From: JALXCH01 sp964495805
GTDB lineage: Bacteria; Calditrichota; Calditrichia; RBG-13-44-9
Direction: 5' to 3'
NCBI GenBank assembly: GCA_964495805.1
Contig: CAZBWV010000068.1
Span: forward strand, 1 to 28,935
DNA length: 28,935 bases
Within the stretch, counting starts at the first letter, position 1. Each line of letters begins with the position of its first letter. Both the position numbers and the translations under genes were made by a program. The notes under the pieces were generated by a model that saw only the letters and a program-made list of their open reading frames with translations, was not told the origin of the DNA and made no database searches. Of this stretch, positions 16,381 to 28,300 are shown one piece after another.

Positions 16381-19300
16381 TTAGTGACCGGGACCTCCCC
16401 AACCCGGAGGATTAATAAATCCGGGATTGGGAGGCGGAGGCGGTGGTGTCATGCCTCCCGGATTGCCAAAATTAGCACCGCTACCCATATTTCCACCAAA
16501 TCCCACCGTACCGGTGCCCGCATTAATGGGGGTAATAAACTGCACTTCGCGAATATCGGAGAATTTTCCGGCACGGTTAGCAAACAGCACCCGAAGCGTA
16601 TATCCGGTTCCCGAATGATACGTTCCGGGCATTTCCAGTGTTATGCTATTCGACGGTAATACCAGGTTGGTTGGGAAAATGTGTTTCAGTGTATGAACAT
16701 TTGATGTATTAGCATTTTCCCGAACTGCCAGCGCAACTCCGTAAATCCGGGATTCCGGATCGGAATATCCGTTGAGATGTACTTTAAGCTTATTGGTACT
16801 CTTCTCGTATGTCCAGCTAATTACTCCCGGTTGAGGTGGCGTGGCATCGACAAGAATGCTTCGGGAGGTAAATGAGGGACTAACCGTTCCATCTCCGTTT
16901 ACCGCGCGAATGGTCACATATACCTTCTGTCCCTGAGTTAAATTCAAATGACTAATTTTCACCCGGTTTGTGTCCCCGGCATAGGAGACACCACCCGGAC
17001 CGCCTAATAATCCGCCACCCATGGGGAAGACAGTCCACCCCGAACCACTCGAAAAATTGAACAAATTAGTCGGCAGAGTGATACTACCCAATGAACCGAC
17101 GCCATGATAAGCCGATACATGGTCATGCGTCCAATCCAGAACTTCGTTTCCACCGGGAGTCGTACCAATTTTCACCTCGTAATAGGCAATGCCCGTCTCA
17201 TTGTCGATGGAGGGTTTCAAGCCCAGTATAATGAAAGAGGTGGAATTGGTAAATAACTGACTGGAAGCGGGAATATTTCCGTAAGTAAACTCAGGTTTGG
17301 TAGGTGCTGTTCGATCTAACGGACGAATCGGACCTGTTACTGTTGCCGGTCCTATCAGACCCGCTTTATTCATTGCACGAACATGAACGTAAAAAGTATC
17401 CATGTAAGCCAACGGTTCTCCGACCAGTTTGATTTTTGTAAGGGGATTTCCGTTGGCATCGGTTCCCAGAAGCCGCCATCCGGAATTGGGATTGGGATCG
17501 TTGGCAGATCGGGAGACCTTAAACAGATACTGATAAATCCCCGATTCCGGATCGTTCGCTGCATTAAAGCCAACCCGTATGCCCGGCGGAATGGTATCGT
17601 ACGGGGATAAGGTAATGGAGTTCAAGAAATTACCAATGATATTAAACATATAGATCAGAGAATCATTCACCCCGGTGGATATATTCGCCGGTGATTGTGT
17701 CGGAATCACAAAACCGTATTGAATTCCGTTGATCTCCTGAACCACGCTCAGATTGGAATTGTAACTAACAATCGAATTGTTCAAATTTAAAGGTGCACCA
17801 ATATCACTGGGATAGGGACTGGTGTAATTGATCGTCACGGCTCCCGGTGCTGTGGTATCAATCTTCACCGCATTCGAAGCTCGTGGGGTACTCCACAAAC
17901 CCACGCTGTTCTTCACCCGCACATACACATAATACAGATGATTGTGCTGGAGGGTTAAGTTGTAAATATTGAACTCAGAACGTGCTCCCACGCTGGTCCA
18001 GCTTACACTATCCGGTGAGGGTGGAATCATACTGGTCCCCACGGCATACGCATATTCCATCACGTCCGATTCATAATCCACAGCTTCCACATTCACCTTC
18101 ATGATGCTGGAGGTGCTGTATTGATACATGGGAATTTTAATCCGAAGAACAACAGGAGGCGTATTATCATCCATCATGTTCACCATGCCCTGGTACTGGT
18201 TATCCTGCTGCCCGTCGAAATGGACAGTGAAATTCGCCAGACGGCGGTTCACATAACCACTGGTGGAGCGTGCCCGAATTTTCAGCGTAAAGTCGTGGGA
18301 AGTTTCGCCTAACTGAGTGGGAATAAAGTAGGAATAAAATTGTCGTTTCTTCCCAATCATTTTAAAGTGGGTGGAATACACGCCCATATTCGGCATCATG
18401 GAACCATACAATCCGCCGGTAAAATTAATCAGACCGGCATTGTAATAACCAGAGTTAATCAGATTGCCACCCCAGAAGCTACCGGAACCACCGGAACTAC
18501 CTGAGCCACCGGAGCCACCTCCCATGAATCCACCGAATATTATCCCTCCTGAGGGCCCACTGTAGGTCATGGTTCCGCCACCGCTTCCACCGGAACTGCT
18601 TCCACTTCCGCTGCTTCCGGAACCACCGGAGCCCCCTCCCATTGAAGGAGAGGTAATGGGAGTGGTAGAAGCAATTGCGAAGCTGTAATTGGCAATGCCA
18701 ACCGGATGGACCGCTTTAAAGTTTGCCCGAATATGAGCTGTATATTTATCCTTATAAACATTTACATGAATATACTGCATTTTTGGAGCACTTAACTGAA
18801 GTGCCAACTGGTCGTGAAGGGCTTTCACATCCAGATGCAATTTGGTATAAAATTTTTGTCCCACAACCGCCATGACAGGTGGACGGGGCGTCTGAAAATG
18901 TGCCAGATTTGCCACGCCGGTGGTGGGAGTAAACATCAAATTTCCGACCGTGCCACCCGGGTTTATGGAAAATCCCGGATTATTCAACAGAGAGCTGGAA
19001 CCCCCACCAATATTGATATTCATTCCGCTTAAGCTGGCAGAATAGCCCGGTAAAATGTGCTGATCAATATAATTCCGCACCGGGATCAGGGAGCCTGAAC
19101 TTCCTTGCACCCGGATCTCATCGTCGGATGCGGCTCCCAATTGCCAGTACAAATAGCGATCGGTCAGATCGTATAACGCCTGTGCATAGGAAATTCGTTT
19201 TTGATAAATCTTATCAATGACTCCGGTAATCTGTTCATGCCGGGCTTCCAGAGCTCCCACTTTTTCATTCCGATTCGCAATATTGGCAATTTCCGCAGAA

Positions 19301-22300
19301 TCGGAATTGGAAGACAGCATTTTCAGACCAGACTCGGGGATATGAATCCAGAGGTCGTTCCCCAGTAATCTGGAAGCTTTTCGGATATCCTGGATATTCT
19401 CCAGCTGATCGATGCCTGCGGCCAGAGTCTGGTACAGTTGGTCGGCTTGATCCGGAGCCCCCACATACACGATATCGGCAAGTTTACGTGCCCGTGCTTT
19501 AGCCAGCGCTTTTAGTTTGGCTTTGTCATTCATTCGCTGACTTTTTACGACAATAAATGGGCCAATAGTAAGATACCGTAAACTCGATAATTCCGACAGT
19601 GCCGTGGCAGACCAGCTCTTTAATTCCTTTATGTACTTATGATTCTTCCAGAAATATTTTTCCAGCTTTTCGTGCGCAGCCAAATATTTTTCTCCCAGAT
19701 TCTTAACGGTATTAACACCGTTTTCCTGATTTAATATCAAATCCATCTGGGTAAGATAGGAATTTAACTTCAGGATACGATTATAAATTTGTTCCAGTAT
19801 TTGCTGACGTTTTTGTTCCATCTGCTGAGCACGATTCTTGTGTTGATTCACCAGTTCATCATCGATGACCAATTGCGGTTGAACCTGAAAAGTCTGATGT
19901 TGCTTACCATCTGCTCCGGTATAGGTAATCACCACCACCGAATCGGAAAGTGCCTGAATGGGTGAGGTAAATTCATACTGTTCCAGCATATTATCCACCG
20001 AAGGCAGTGAACCCAGCGATTGATCCAGTTGTTGCCCTACCTGCTCGGCAATGGCTTCGGCTTCCTGAAGCAAATTTTCTTCTTCACTTAACAAGTTAGC
20101 CAGATAATTGGAAGTTCCGGCAAGAGAACCGGGCAATTTAATACATTTGTTAATATAATTGTTGATGTTATTCAATTCTGCAGATGTTAAGCCACCATTG
20201 TTAATTTCCATGTTTTTCCAATCCAGGGCAATCTGATACGAATTGCCAGCGTACAGGTTCAGACCGGCTCGCCTGATCTGTTCCTCCTTTAGACGGATAC
20301 CGGAGGCAATTTTACTTTGCATTTCTGCTTCTGCTTGCTTTGCGGCATTCTCCATATCCTCCGCCATATTTTCCGCTTCTTTTATTTTTTCGCTCATTTC
20401 CGGATCGCTGCCAAATCCGCCATCAAATTTGGGTGATTTGTTGCTGATTTTTACCCAGATGGAGCCATCCCAGCATTTTAGCCCCCAACACACACACACC
20501 GAACCGTAAGCTTCGCCGTACACCACAAAGCGGTCGCTAACAATAAGAATTGCTTTGACACCCGCGCTAATGGAAGCCAATCCCAGTAAAACCTCTGCTT
20601 TGGCATTAAAGGTAAAATAACCTCCGAATTCTCTTGGTGACTGCCACTTCATCCAGATGGTACTGGAAATCGTTGTATTGACAGTCACAATCCAGAAGTC
20701 GAATCCGGAATGGGAAGTGGCCTGGAACATAAAGCCGGGATTCCCGACAAAGAACTTACAATCGGCCTCCAGAAATTTCTCGTTAATCACAACCGCATGC
20801 ACACTTCCCTTGACATACCATTGGGTTTCGGCAATTTTAAATTGCAGATCACCTCTTCCTTTAATCACTCCTAATTGGGCTTTGGCATAAATAATTCCAT
20901 CGATATAAAATTGATCGAAGCGAGCGGTCAGTTTGAATCCGCCCATCAATTTATCGTTCATGTTCATCAACACCACCCGACCGGCAAAGTTAATGTACTG
21001 GTCGGTAATCGTGATCAGCGTACTTCCGCTTATCATGGTTTTATCCATAATCACCACACCAGCGTAAAGCATAATGGCAAATTTTGCCTCTCCACCGGTT
21101 AGAGATGGCAGCGAATTGATAATGGTATCCTGTGCCAGATCCGTTTTGCTGACCACCAGATTCAGATATTCCTGTTTGGGATTGTAGAAAAAGCCACCCC
21201 CTAATTTAGCCAGCGAAATACCCGGGAAAAGCACAATTCCCGGACCGGGTAATTCCGCCATCACAAAAATCCCGAATCGCAGTTTGCCGTTTACCTGCTC
21301 AAACAGACCAACAGTGGTGAAATTAATATTGGGTTGTACCACCACCTGTCCGGCTGCCAGAAATTTGATGTCCGAACTACTGGAATAATACACCATATCC
21401 AGCGAAGCCGTCACCACATTCTGAATGGAAAGGTGTAAATTATCGATGATAATATTTGTGGTGTTGTTTTTGGTAAACATCAGGAAATGATCCACACCAC
21501 CGGAGAAGGTGTTGGCGATACTCATGGTTACACCAAATTCAATGTAAAAATCCACCGTTTCGGTGACTGTTTGCTGAGAACCGCTGTTGTTGCCAGAAGG
21601 AATGGTTCCGGTGGAATATTCAATGGTACCACCATTGGGCATGTATTTAAACTGCTGAATCTGGAAAGAGAAGATGTTCCCAACGCTTAACGACCCACCG
21701 GTAATGGCACTGGCAATATTGGGCATATCGCCATTATCGGTGATGGTGAGATCGGTAAACTGAATACTACTGGTTACGCTGCTGATGGCGACTTCCACAT
21801 TACCGGAGATTTTAATTCCGAAAGTTGTTCCGGGAACGTTGGTAAGGTTAGTTAACTGGAAGCGGAGTACATCCATGTCGAACGTGGGAGTCCCTACCAG
21901 ACGGAAGTTGTTAAAATGGATGCTTCCATCAAACCCAATCAGAATTCCAGGATGTAAACCGCCAGCATCTTTATATCCAAATTCAATTCGATCGTTACTC
22001 AGCCACAGATCACCGTTGATGTGAACTTTTGAGTTGTGGAAGTTATCCAGTTTCAAATCCACATCCAGGTACACCAGGTCCAGCGTTCCCTTCCAGAAAC
22101 TCCACTCGGTGCCATCGTTGTCCTTGGCGTGGTTTTCGTCCAGCAGTACTACCCGACCGCCGCCACCGACGGTTCCGTTGGGTGCAATAAAGAAATTTAC
22201 TTCACTGGGATTCTGATTCAACGGTTTCGGTGGAGTAACGCGAAACGTTGCCTTGAGTGAATCGTTATGAAAAGCAAGAGTTTTGAGTTGCAATTGATTC

Positions 22301-25300
22301 GGGACGATGTTAATCGGGCTGGAAATCAGACTGGCGCTGGCAATGGAGAAGCTACCATCCGAACCAATGCGCAGGCCGGAAAAACTACTGGTGTTGTTAA
22401 AAGCAGTCAGGCTGCCACCCATTTCCAGACCGAAGATTTTATGCCCGCTCTGGTTCTGGTAGAAAAATCCCAGCTGCGAAATCTTGAAATTCATGGCAAA
22501 TAGCTCAAAATTCAGCATCTCTGAGGGATTGTTGAAGGTAATCGTGGGCATCTGCAATCCCTGGCTCTTGGAGATTTTCAGCCCCTTTACTTCCACCGCG
22601 AAATTCTCCCCAAAAGAGGGAATCTTGAGCAGGGTATTCAATTCAATCTTGAAATCGTTGCCCACGGTGGTAATATCGATTGGTGGCAGATTGGGATTGT
22701 TGGCCAGTGGCATCAACCGGGCAATGTTAATGGGAATGCCGTTGGTCAGGTGCGAAATGTCCGTGGTAAAGGTGGTGGAATCGGTACCTACACTGGCAGC
22801 AAAATGAATGGGCGAAGCACTGGAACTGGCATTCTCTTTAAACAGGTCCACCATCAGATCGCCGCTGAAGGAAATCTGAAAACTATTATTGGAATTGAAG
22901 GTCGCTTTGATTCCTTCCACCTTCAATTCCACTGGCACATCCGTACCAAACGAAATTGTTTTCATATAGGTGGTTCCGGATGTGTAATGCTGGTGGAATT
23001 GTCCTACCGTTACCGTTCCGCTGATTCCACCAGCCGAAACCATCAGGCTATCCACACTTAAATTCAAATCGGAGATAGCCTGGGGCAGTTGAATCTGCGC
23101 CCCCACCAGTACTCCGTAATTCCCATTTATTTTCTTAAATGCAAAACGGGTAACCTTCAGTGGCAGGCCACGGGGTGTCAGGTCAATTAATGCTGTACCC
23201 ACCGATGGAGCCTCCACCTGAATGCCCCCACTCACCACCTGATAGGTGGTTTTGTTAATCCCCACGCTCAGAGAGGTGACGGTCAGTTCCGGTGGCGCCT
23301 GACCGTTGTATTTCAGGGCAGGAATAACAATTTTTAACGATTTGCCCTGTTTAATCTGCAACATATAGGCATTGCCGTTATCGGTGGTTTCCACCAGTAG
23401 GTTACCCTGGTCATCCTTTAAACGCATGTATGCAACATCCTTGGTGGGGAGTGCCAGCGTATCCGGTAACGGAATAATCCCCAGCACGTTGCCCGGTACA
23501 AAACCGGTGCTATCGATGTAGGCAATCACTTCGTTGTTACGGATGAATTCCGCTTTTCCGCTAACCACCCGCACCGGCCAGAAGCTCAATCGAAAGTTAT
23601 CACGAAAACGAACGGTAATCCCCTGGTAGCTCTGCCCCTGGTAATGGAAGCTCACCTGAGCAGTACCCTGAGCGTAGAACTTACCATCGGCAATTCCCAG
23701 GGTATTCGGCAGGTTGAGCGCCACTCCGAAATCTTCGTTGATGGTGGGATTGGAGTTGGTTGACTTCCACTTCAGCTTTCCGTTTTCCATGGTAATTTTA
23801 AAGGCGAAAGTGGAGGAAAAGGTCACACTGCCGGATTTGATTTCGAACGGATTTAATCCGATCAAAAAGTTGTTGAAATTGGCGGTGACACTCATCCCTC
23901 CGGTCAGATTCAGAGTGTTGGAACCGGAAATGCGCAACCCATCCTTATTCAGTACGGCGGAATTGATGGTGAAGCTCAACAGGTCGCCATCCAGAGGCAG
24001 GTTCAGGCGGAATGGATGATTAATTGCAATCTGTCCGTTGATGAAATTGCCGTTTACCAGGTCCAGCGTGATGTTGCCAGTAGCAGAGATGGAATCGCCC
24101 GGTGTAGGCGGTGGCAATTTCAGAGTGGCTTTCATACTCATGATAGCGGACTGCTGGCCACTGCTGAAATCAAACGTCAGGGCGGAGGAATCCACTTTCA
24201 GCGCCACCGGGCCAAACTTCAGCGGGCAGCCGGGCAGGAAGTTGGCAATGGAACCGGATATCTGTCCGCTGGAAGAAATATGCAATGCAGTGGCGATATT
24301 GGTTGGGGAGGCGCAGGGGAATAGCCCCGGCGGGAGCTGGAATGCACCTTCCACCAGCACATCAAACTTTTGCTGCCAGCCACTGGCGGTACTGTCGCCG
24401 GAAAGGGTTCCGCGGAACTTTTTCGCATAGAATTTCGCCCCGCCACCAATGGGAATTTCAATTCCCGGATTCGGCACCTGCTTATTCTGAATAGTACCCG
24501 TGATGATTCCGTGGGCATAACCGCAATCACTCACCTGAAGCCCCAGATTGGCCAGTGCAGGAGGCATATTGGGTGCCAGATTGGGCATGTTCAGTTCCAG
24601 ATCGAAACGAATGTTGGACACCGCTCCGAAATCGATGGACGGATCAAAGAAATTCACCGTGACTTCCGGAATGCGCAGCGCCAGCATTTTCAACTGAAAT
24701 CCACCCAGATTAAACGGTGTCAGATTTAGCGAAGGGATACTGGTTTGCGGAAAATGAATTCCGCTGCGCGAAATGCGAATGTGTTCAATTTTGGGTAATC
24801 GGAAATTGCCTAATTGCGGAAAGCCCAGATTTGCGGAAAAATCAAATTCAAAATTCCAGCCGTTGGTCTGATCAAACGAGAGGGTAGGAATGGTAAAATC
24901 GCCCAGGGTCATGTCCACCACTCCCAGATTCAGCGGCAGATTGGCCAGATTGCTGTTCACCTGCATGTTCTGAACAGAAAATCCGGATGGCGATACGTTC
25001 AGATCCATGGTCACCACATCTTCCGGGGCGCCGTTTAATTTCATCTTCAATCCACCGGAGGCAGTCAAATTAAAATTCAGCGACGAGAAGCTACACTGAA
25101 TATTTCCCTGAATGCGGGAAAGCGCCAGCTGAATCAAATCATTTCCCTCTACCAGGGGGATCACCTTATTCAGGGTCAAGTTTAAATTTGCTTCGAACTG
25201 ACCGGTTTCGGTAAGCTTCAGGGTCAGGGAATCATTTTGTGAGAGTTCGGCGCCAAACAGTTTGGGTAAACCTTTAAAAGTAAAGGTCTTAATTCCGCTT

Positions 25301-28300
25301 AAATCCCGATAATCCAGATTTTTAATGTTGATGGGTAAACCGACCGAAGAGAGGTCAAATCCGGGGGTATTATCCGGAATAACCGCGGAAATGTGGCCAT
25401 TGCTCAGCTGGAAGTTCATCGGGTCCACCACAATGGAAAACTCCACGCCAATTTCCGGAGCGGTGGGCTGGTTAAATTTCAGCGCCGGGAACACCAGGCG
25501 TACCGGTTGTCCCGCACGGGTAGCAATTCGTACCCCGCCGCTCACATTGGTAACATCCACCAGCGGTGTGTTTCCGTTTTTCAGCACCAGATAAGCAATA
25601 TTTAAATCCGGTAACGGCAGCTTTTCCGGTAATGCACTGATGCCAAAATATCCGAAATTGAAATGAATGCCACCCGGATCCAGATAAGCAATTCGGTTGG
25701 TTCCGTAAAAAATTTCCAGCATACCGTTTTTCAGCTGGAAGGGTTGAAACTGCAAAGTAAAATTATTGGAGAATACAGCCCGCAAGCTATCCAGACTATA
25801 TCCCTGGTAATTGAGCTGCACCATGGATTGCCCGGTAATTTGCAAGCCGTTGGTAGTAATGCGAATATTGGAGGGCAGGTTCAGTTGAATGGCGTTGCTG
25901 AGGGCACTGGCCACTCCACTCTGTACCGCCTGCCAGTTAATTTGCCCGCCATTCAGACCCAGCCGGAAGGCAAAACTACTCTGAAACACCGCATCGCCGG
26001 AAACGATCTGGAATGTACGCAAATTGATCTTTAAATGATTAAAATTCACCCCCACGCTGCTACCCCCCAGCGAAAGTTGCTGGGAACCATGAATTTCCAG
26101 ACCGGTTTTATCCAGCACCGCCTGGGAGATATGAAACGTAAGTACCGGTTGATCGTTGGGAATTTTCAACGCAAAATTTCGGAAGGTCAGACTTCCGGAG
26201 ATTAACTCGCCGGTCAACAAATCCACAGTCAGGTTACCGTTGGCAGTGGATGTACTGCCGCCGGAAATTCCGGGCATAGAAGCGCTGACCGCGGCGCTCA
26301 TACGTGCTTGTTGCTGATTCTGCGAAAAATCAAACGTGAGCGAACTGGAATGAACCGTCAGCGAAACGAAACCTAACTGGATGGGACAGGAGGGAACAAA
26401 ATTGCTAATGGTACCGGAAATGTGACCAAATCCGTCCATTTGCAGTACCGAATTGCCCAGATTCTGTGCCGAACTGCATCCCAGAAAATCGGGCAATTTG
26501 AGGCTCCCGGTCATGGCCAGAGAGCTATTATTCACCAGCGAACCACTGCTCCAATCCAGGTCCAGTTGTCCGAAAAGTTTTTTCACATAAAAAGCTGCGC
26601 CACCCCCTAAGGGGATTTCACCTTCGTTTCCGCTAAATTGAATGGCAGGAAAAGTGGTTTGAATGCGACTGGTGCCCAGCGCGATATTTTGCAGATGAAA
26701 CACTTGCTGCCGCAGCACAGAGGCATAATTCATAGGCAAATTGGGAAGTTTTACATCGATATCGGCGGAGAAATTCCAGTTCGGCCAGGTACCGGTGCTC
26801 CAGTTAAAATTCATCGCTCCCACATGGAAAGCAGTCAGCTCCAGCCGTAAACCTGCCACCTCAAACGGCGCCAGATTCAAATTGGTAAAATGTTGTTCCC
26901 CAATGGAAATACCGTCCTGGGTAAAATGAATGTTGCGCACCAGGGGCGTACTGAAGCCGGTAATCTGCGGCAGCGCAAAATCGGCATCCACCTGTAAATC
27001 AAATGAAAAATGCCCATTTGCATAGCTCAAGGAATTCAGTGCCAGGTTCCGAAATGCCATCTGCAACCACTGCATATTCAGGCGCAAGTTCTGAGAAATG
27101 TTCGGATTGAAGTTCACCAGCTGGAACCCATTGGCTTTACTCAACCGCACGGTTATTTCGGGCACCTGAATCGGTTGATTGATAAACGGGAATTGCATTC
27201 CGGCGGTCAGGGTCACATCAAAATCGATATCTCCGTTGGTGGGATTCAACTGAACGGAACCGGCCAGCGATTGGGTAATCAGTCGAATCATGTTGGAACC
27301 GGATAGAAACGGAAGGGTATCCGGTTGGCTGATACTGATGGGGATTTGTATTTGAGACGGATTCAGCAAAACATTGGGAATTTGAACCGCACGGGGTGAG
27401 GTGAGATATTTCACCTGCACATCTGCCCGGGCAGATAACTGATCGATGTCGATGGAGATACCGGTCAGATGCATCTTGATCAATTCATGATCGAACTGAA
27501 TCAGCGGATTGTCCCAGTTGCCCTGATAGGAAAGGTTGCCGGAAAAACCGGCAGTGGTCAGGGTAAATTGCCCGACCAGATTAACCGGATTGGTCAGTGC
27601 GCTTCCGGGCAAATGGAATTTCGCATCAAACGTCAAACCGGTTGCCGGGGTAAAACGCAGTCCGGTGACCTGGATCGGTAGGACATTCAGTCCGCCGAAA
27701 TGGTTCAATTCCCCATTCAACACCGCGGAGACTTCACCGCCGGTAAATGTAGGCGGAAACAGACTTCCCTGTAAAAAAGTCAAATTGTTCAAGAACACCG
27801 AAACCACCACCGAATCGGTTCCGGCGTACAGCACCAGATCGGCGCTACCATTCAGAATATACTCCGTTTGCGTCTGTGTCTTTAAAGTTCCACCAAGATT
27901 TTTCAGATATGCCACGCCCGGGATCAGTTCCAGCCGGGTCAGATTGTTCAGGTTCTGGGTGGTTTGCTGTTTTTCTTTATAATAAAAGGTGAAAATTTCG
28001 GAGCGTCCTTCGTTTTCCCCTAACGGCATTCCAAAGTTTATTCCTGGATTATTATTAAACGCCTGCACATACCAGACGTACTTTTTCCCCTTCTCCATGC
28101 GGCCATAAGCAGAAACCGGATAAATCAATTGGGTCTGGTCAATTACATCGGTTTCAAACAACGGGTATGCAGAGTGAATGACCTGGACGGGTACCTGACC
28201 GGGAAGAATTTCGAATATTGCCAGATGATAGCGCACACTAAAGGTGGGAATTCCATTCACCACCGGCGACCACTGAAAAATCAGGCTGGTTTCGTCCAGT

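Noticed and set aside
18478..18642. CRISPR-like or tandem DNA repeats
   Set aside because: The repetition is in-frame Gly/Ser coding sequence without regular spacers.
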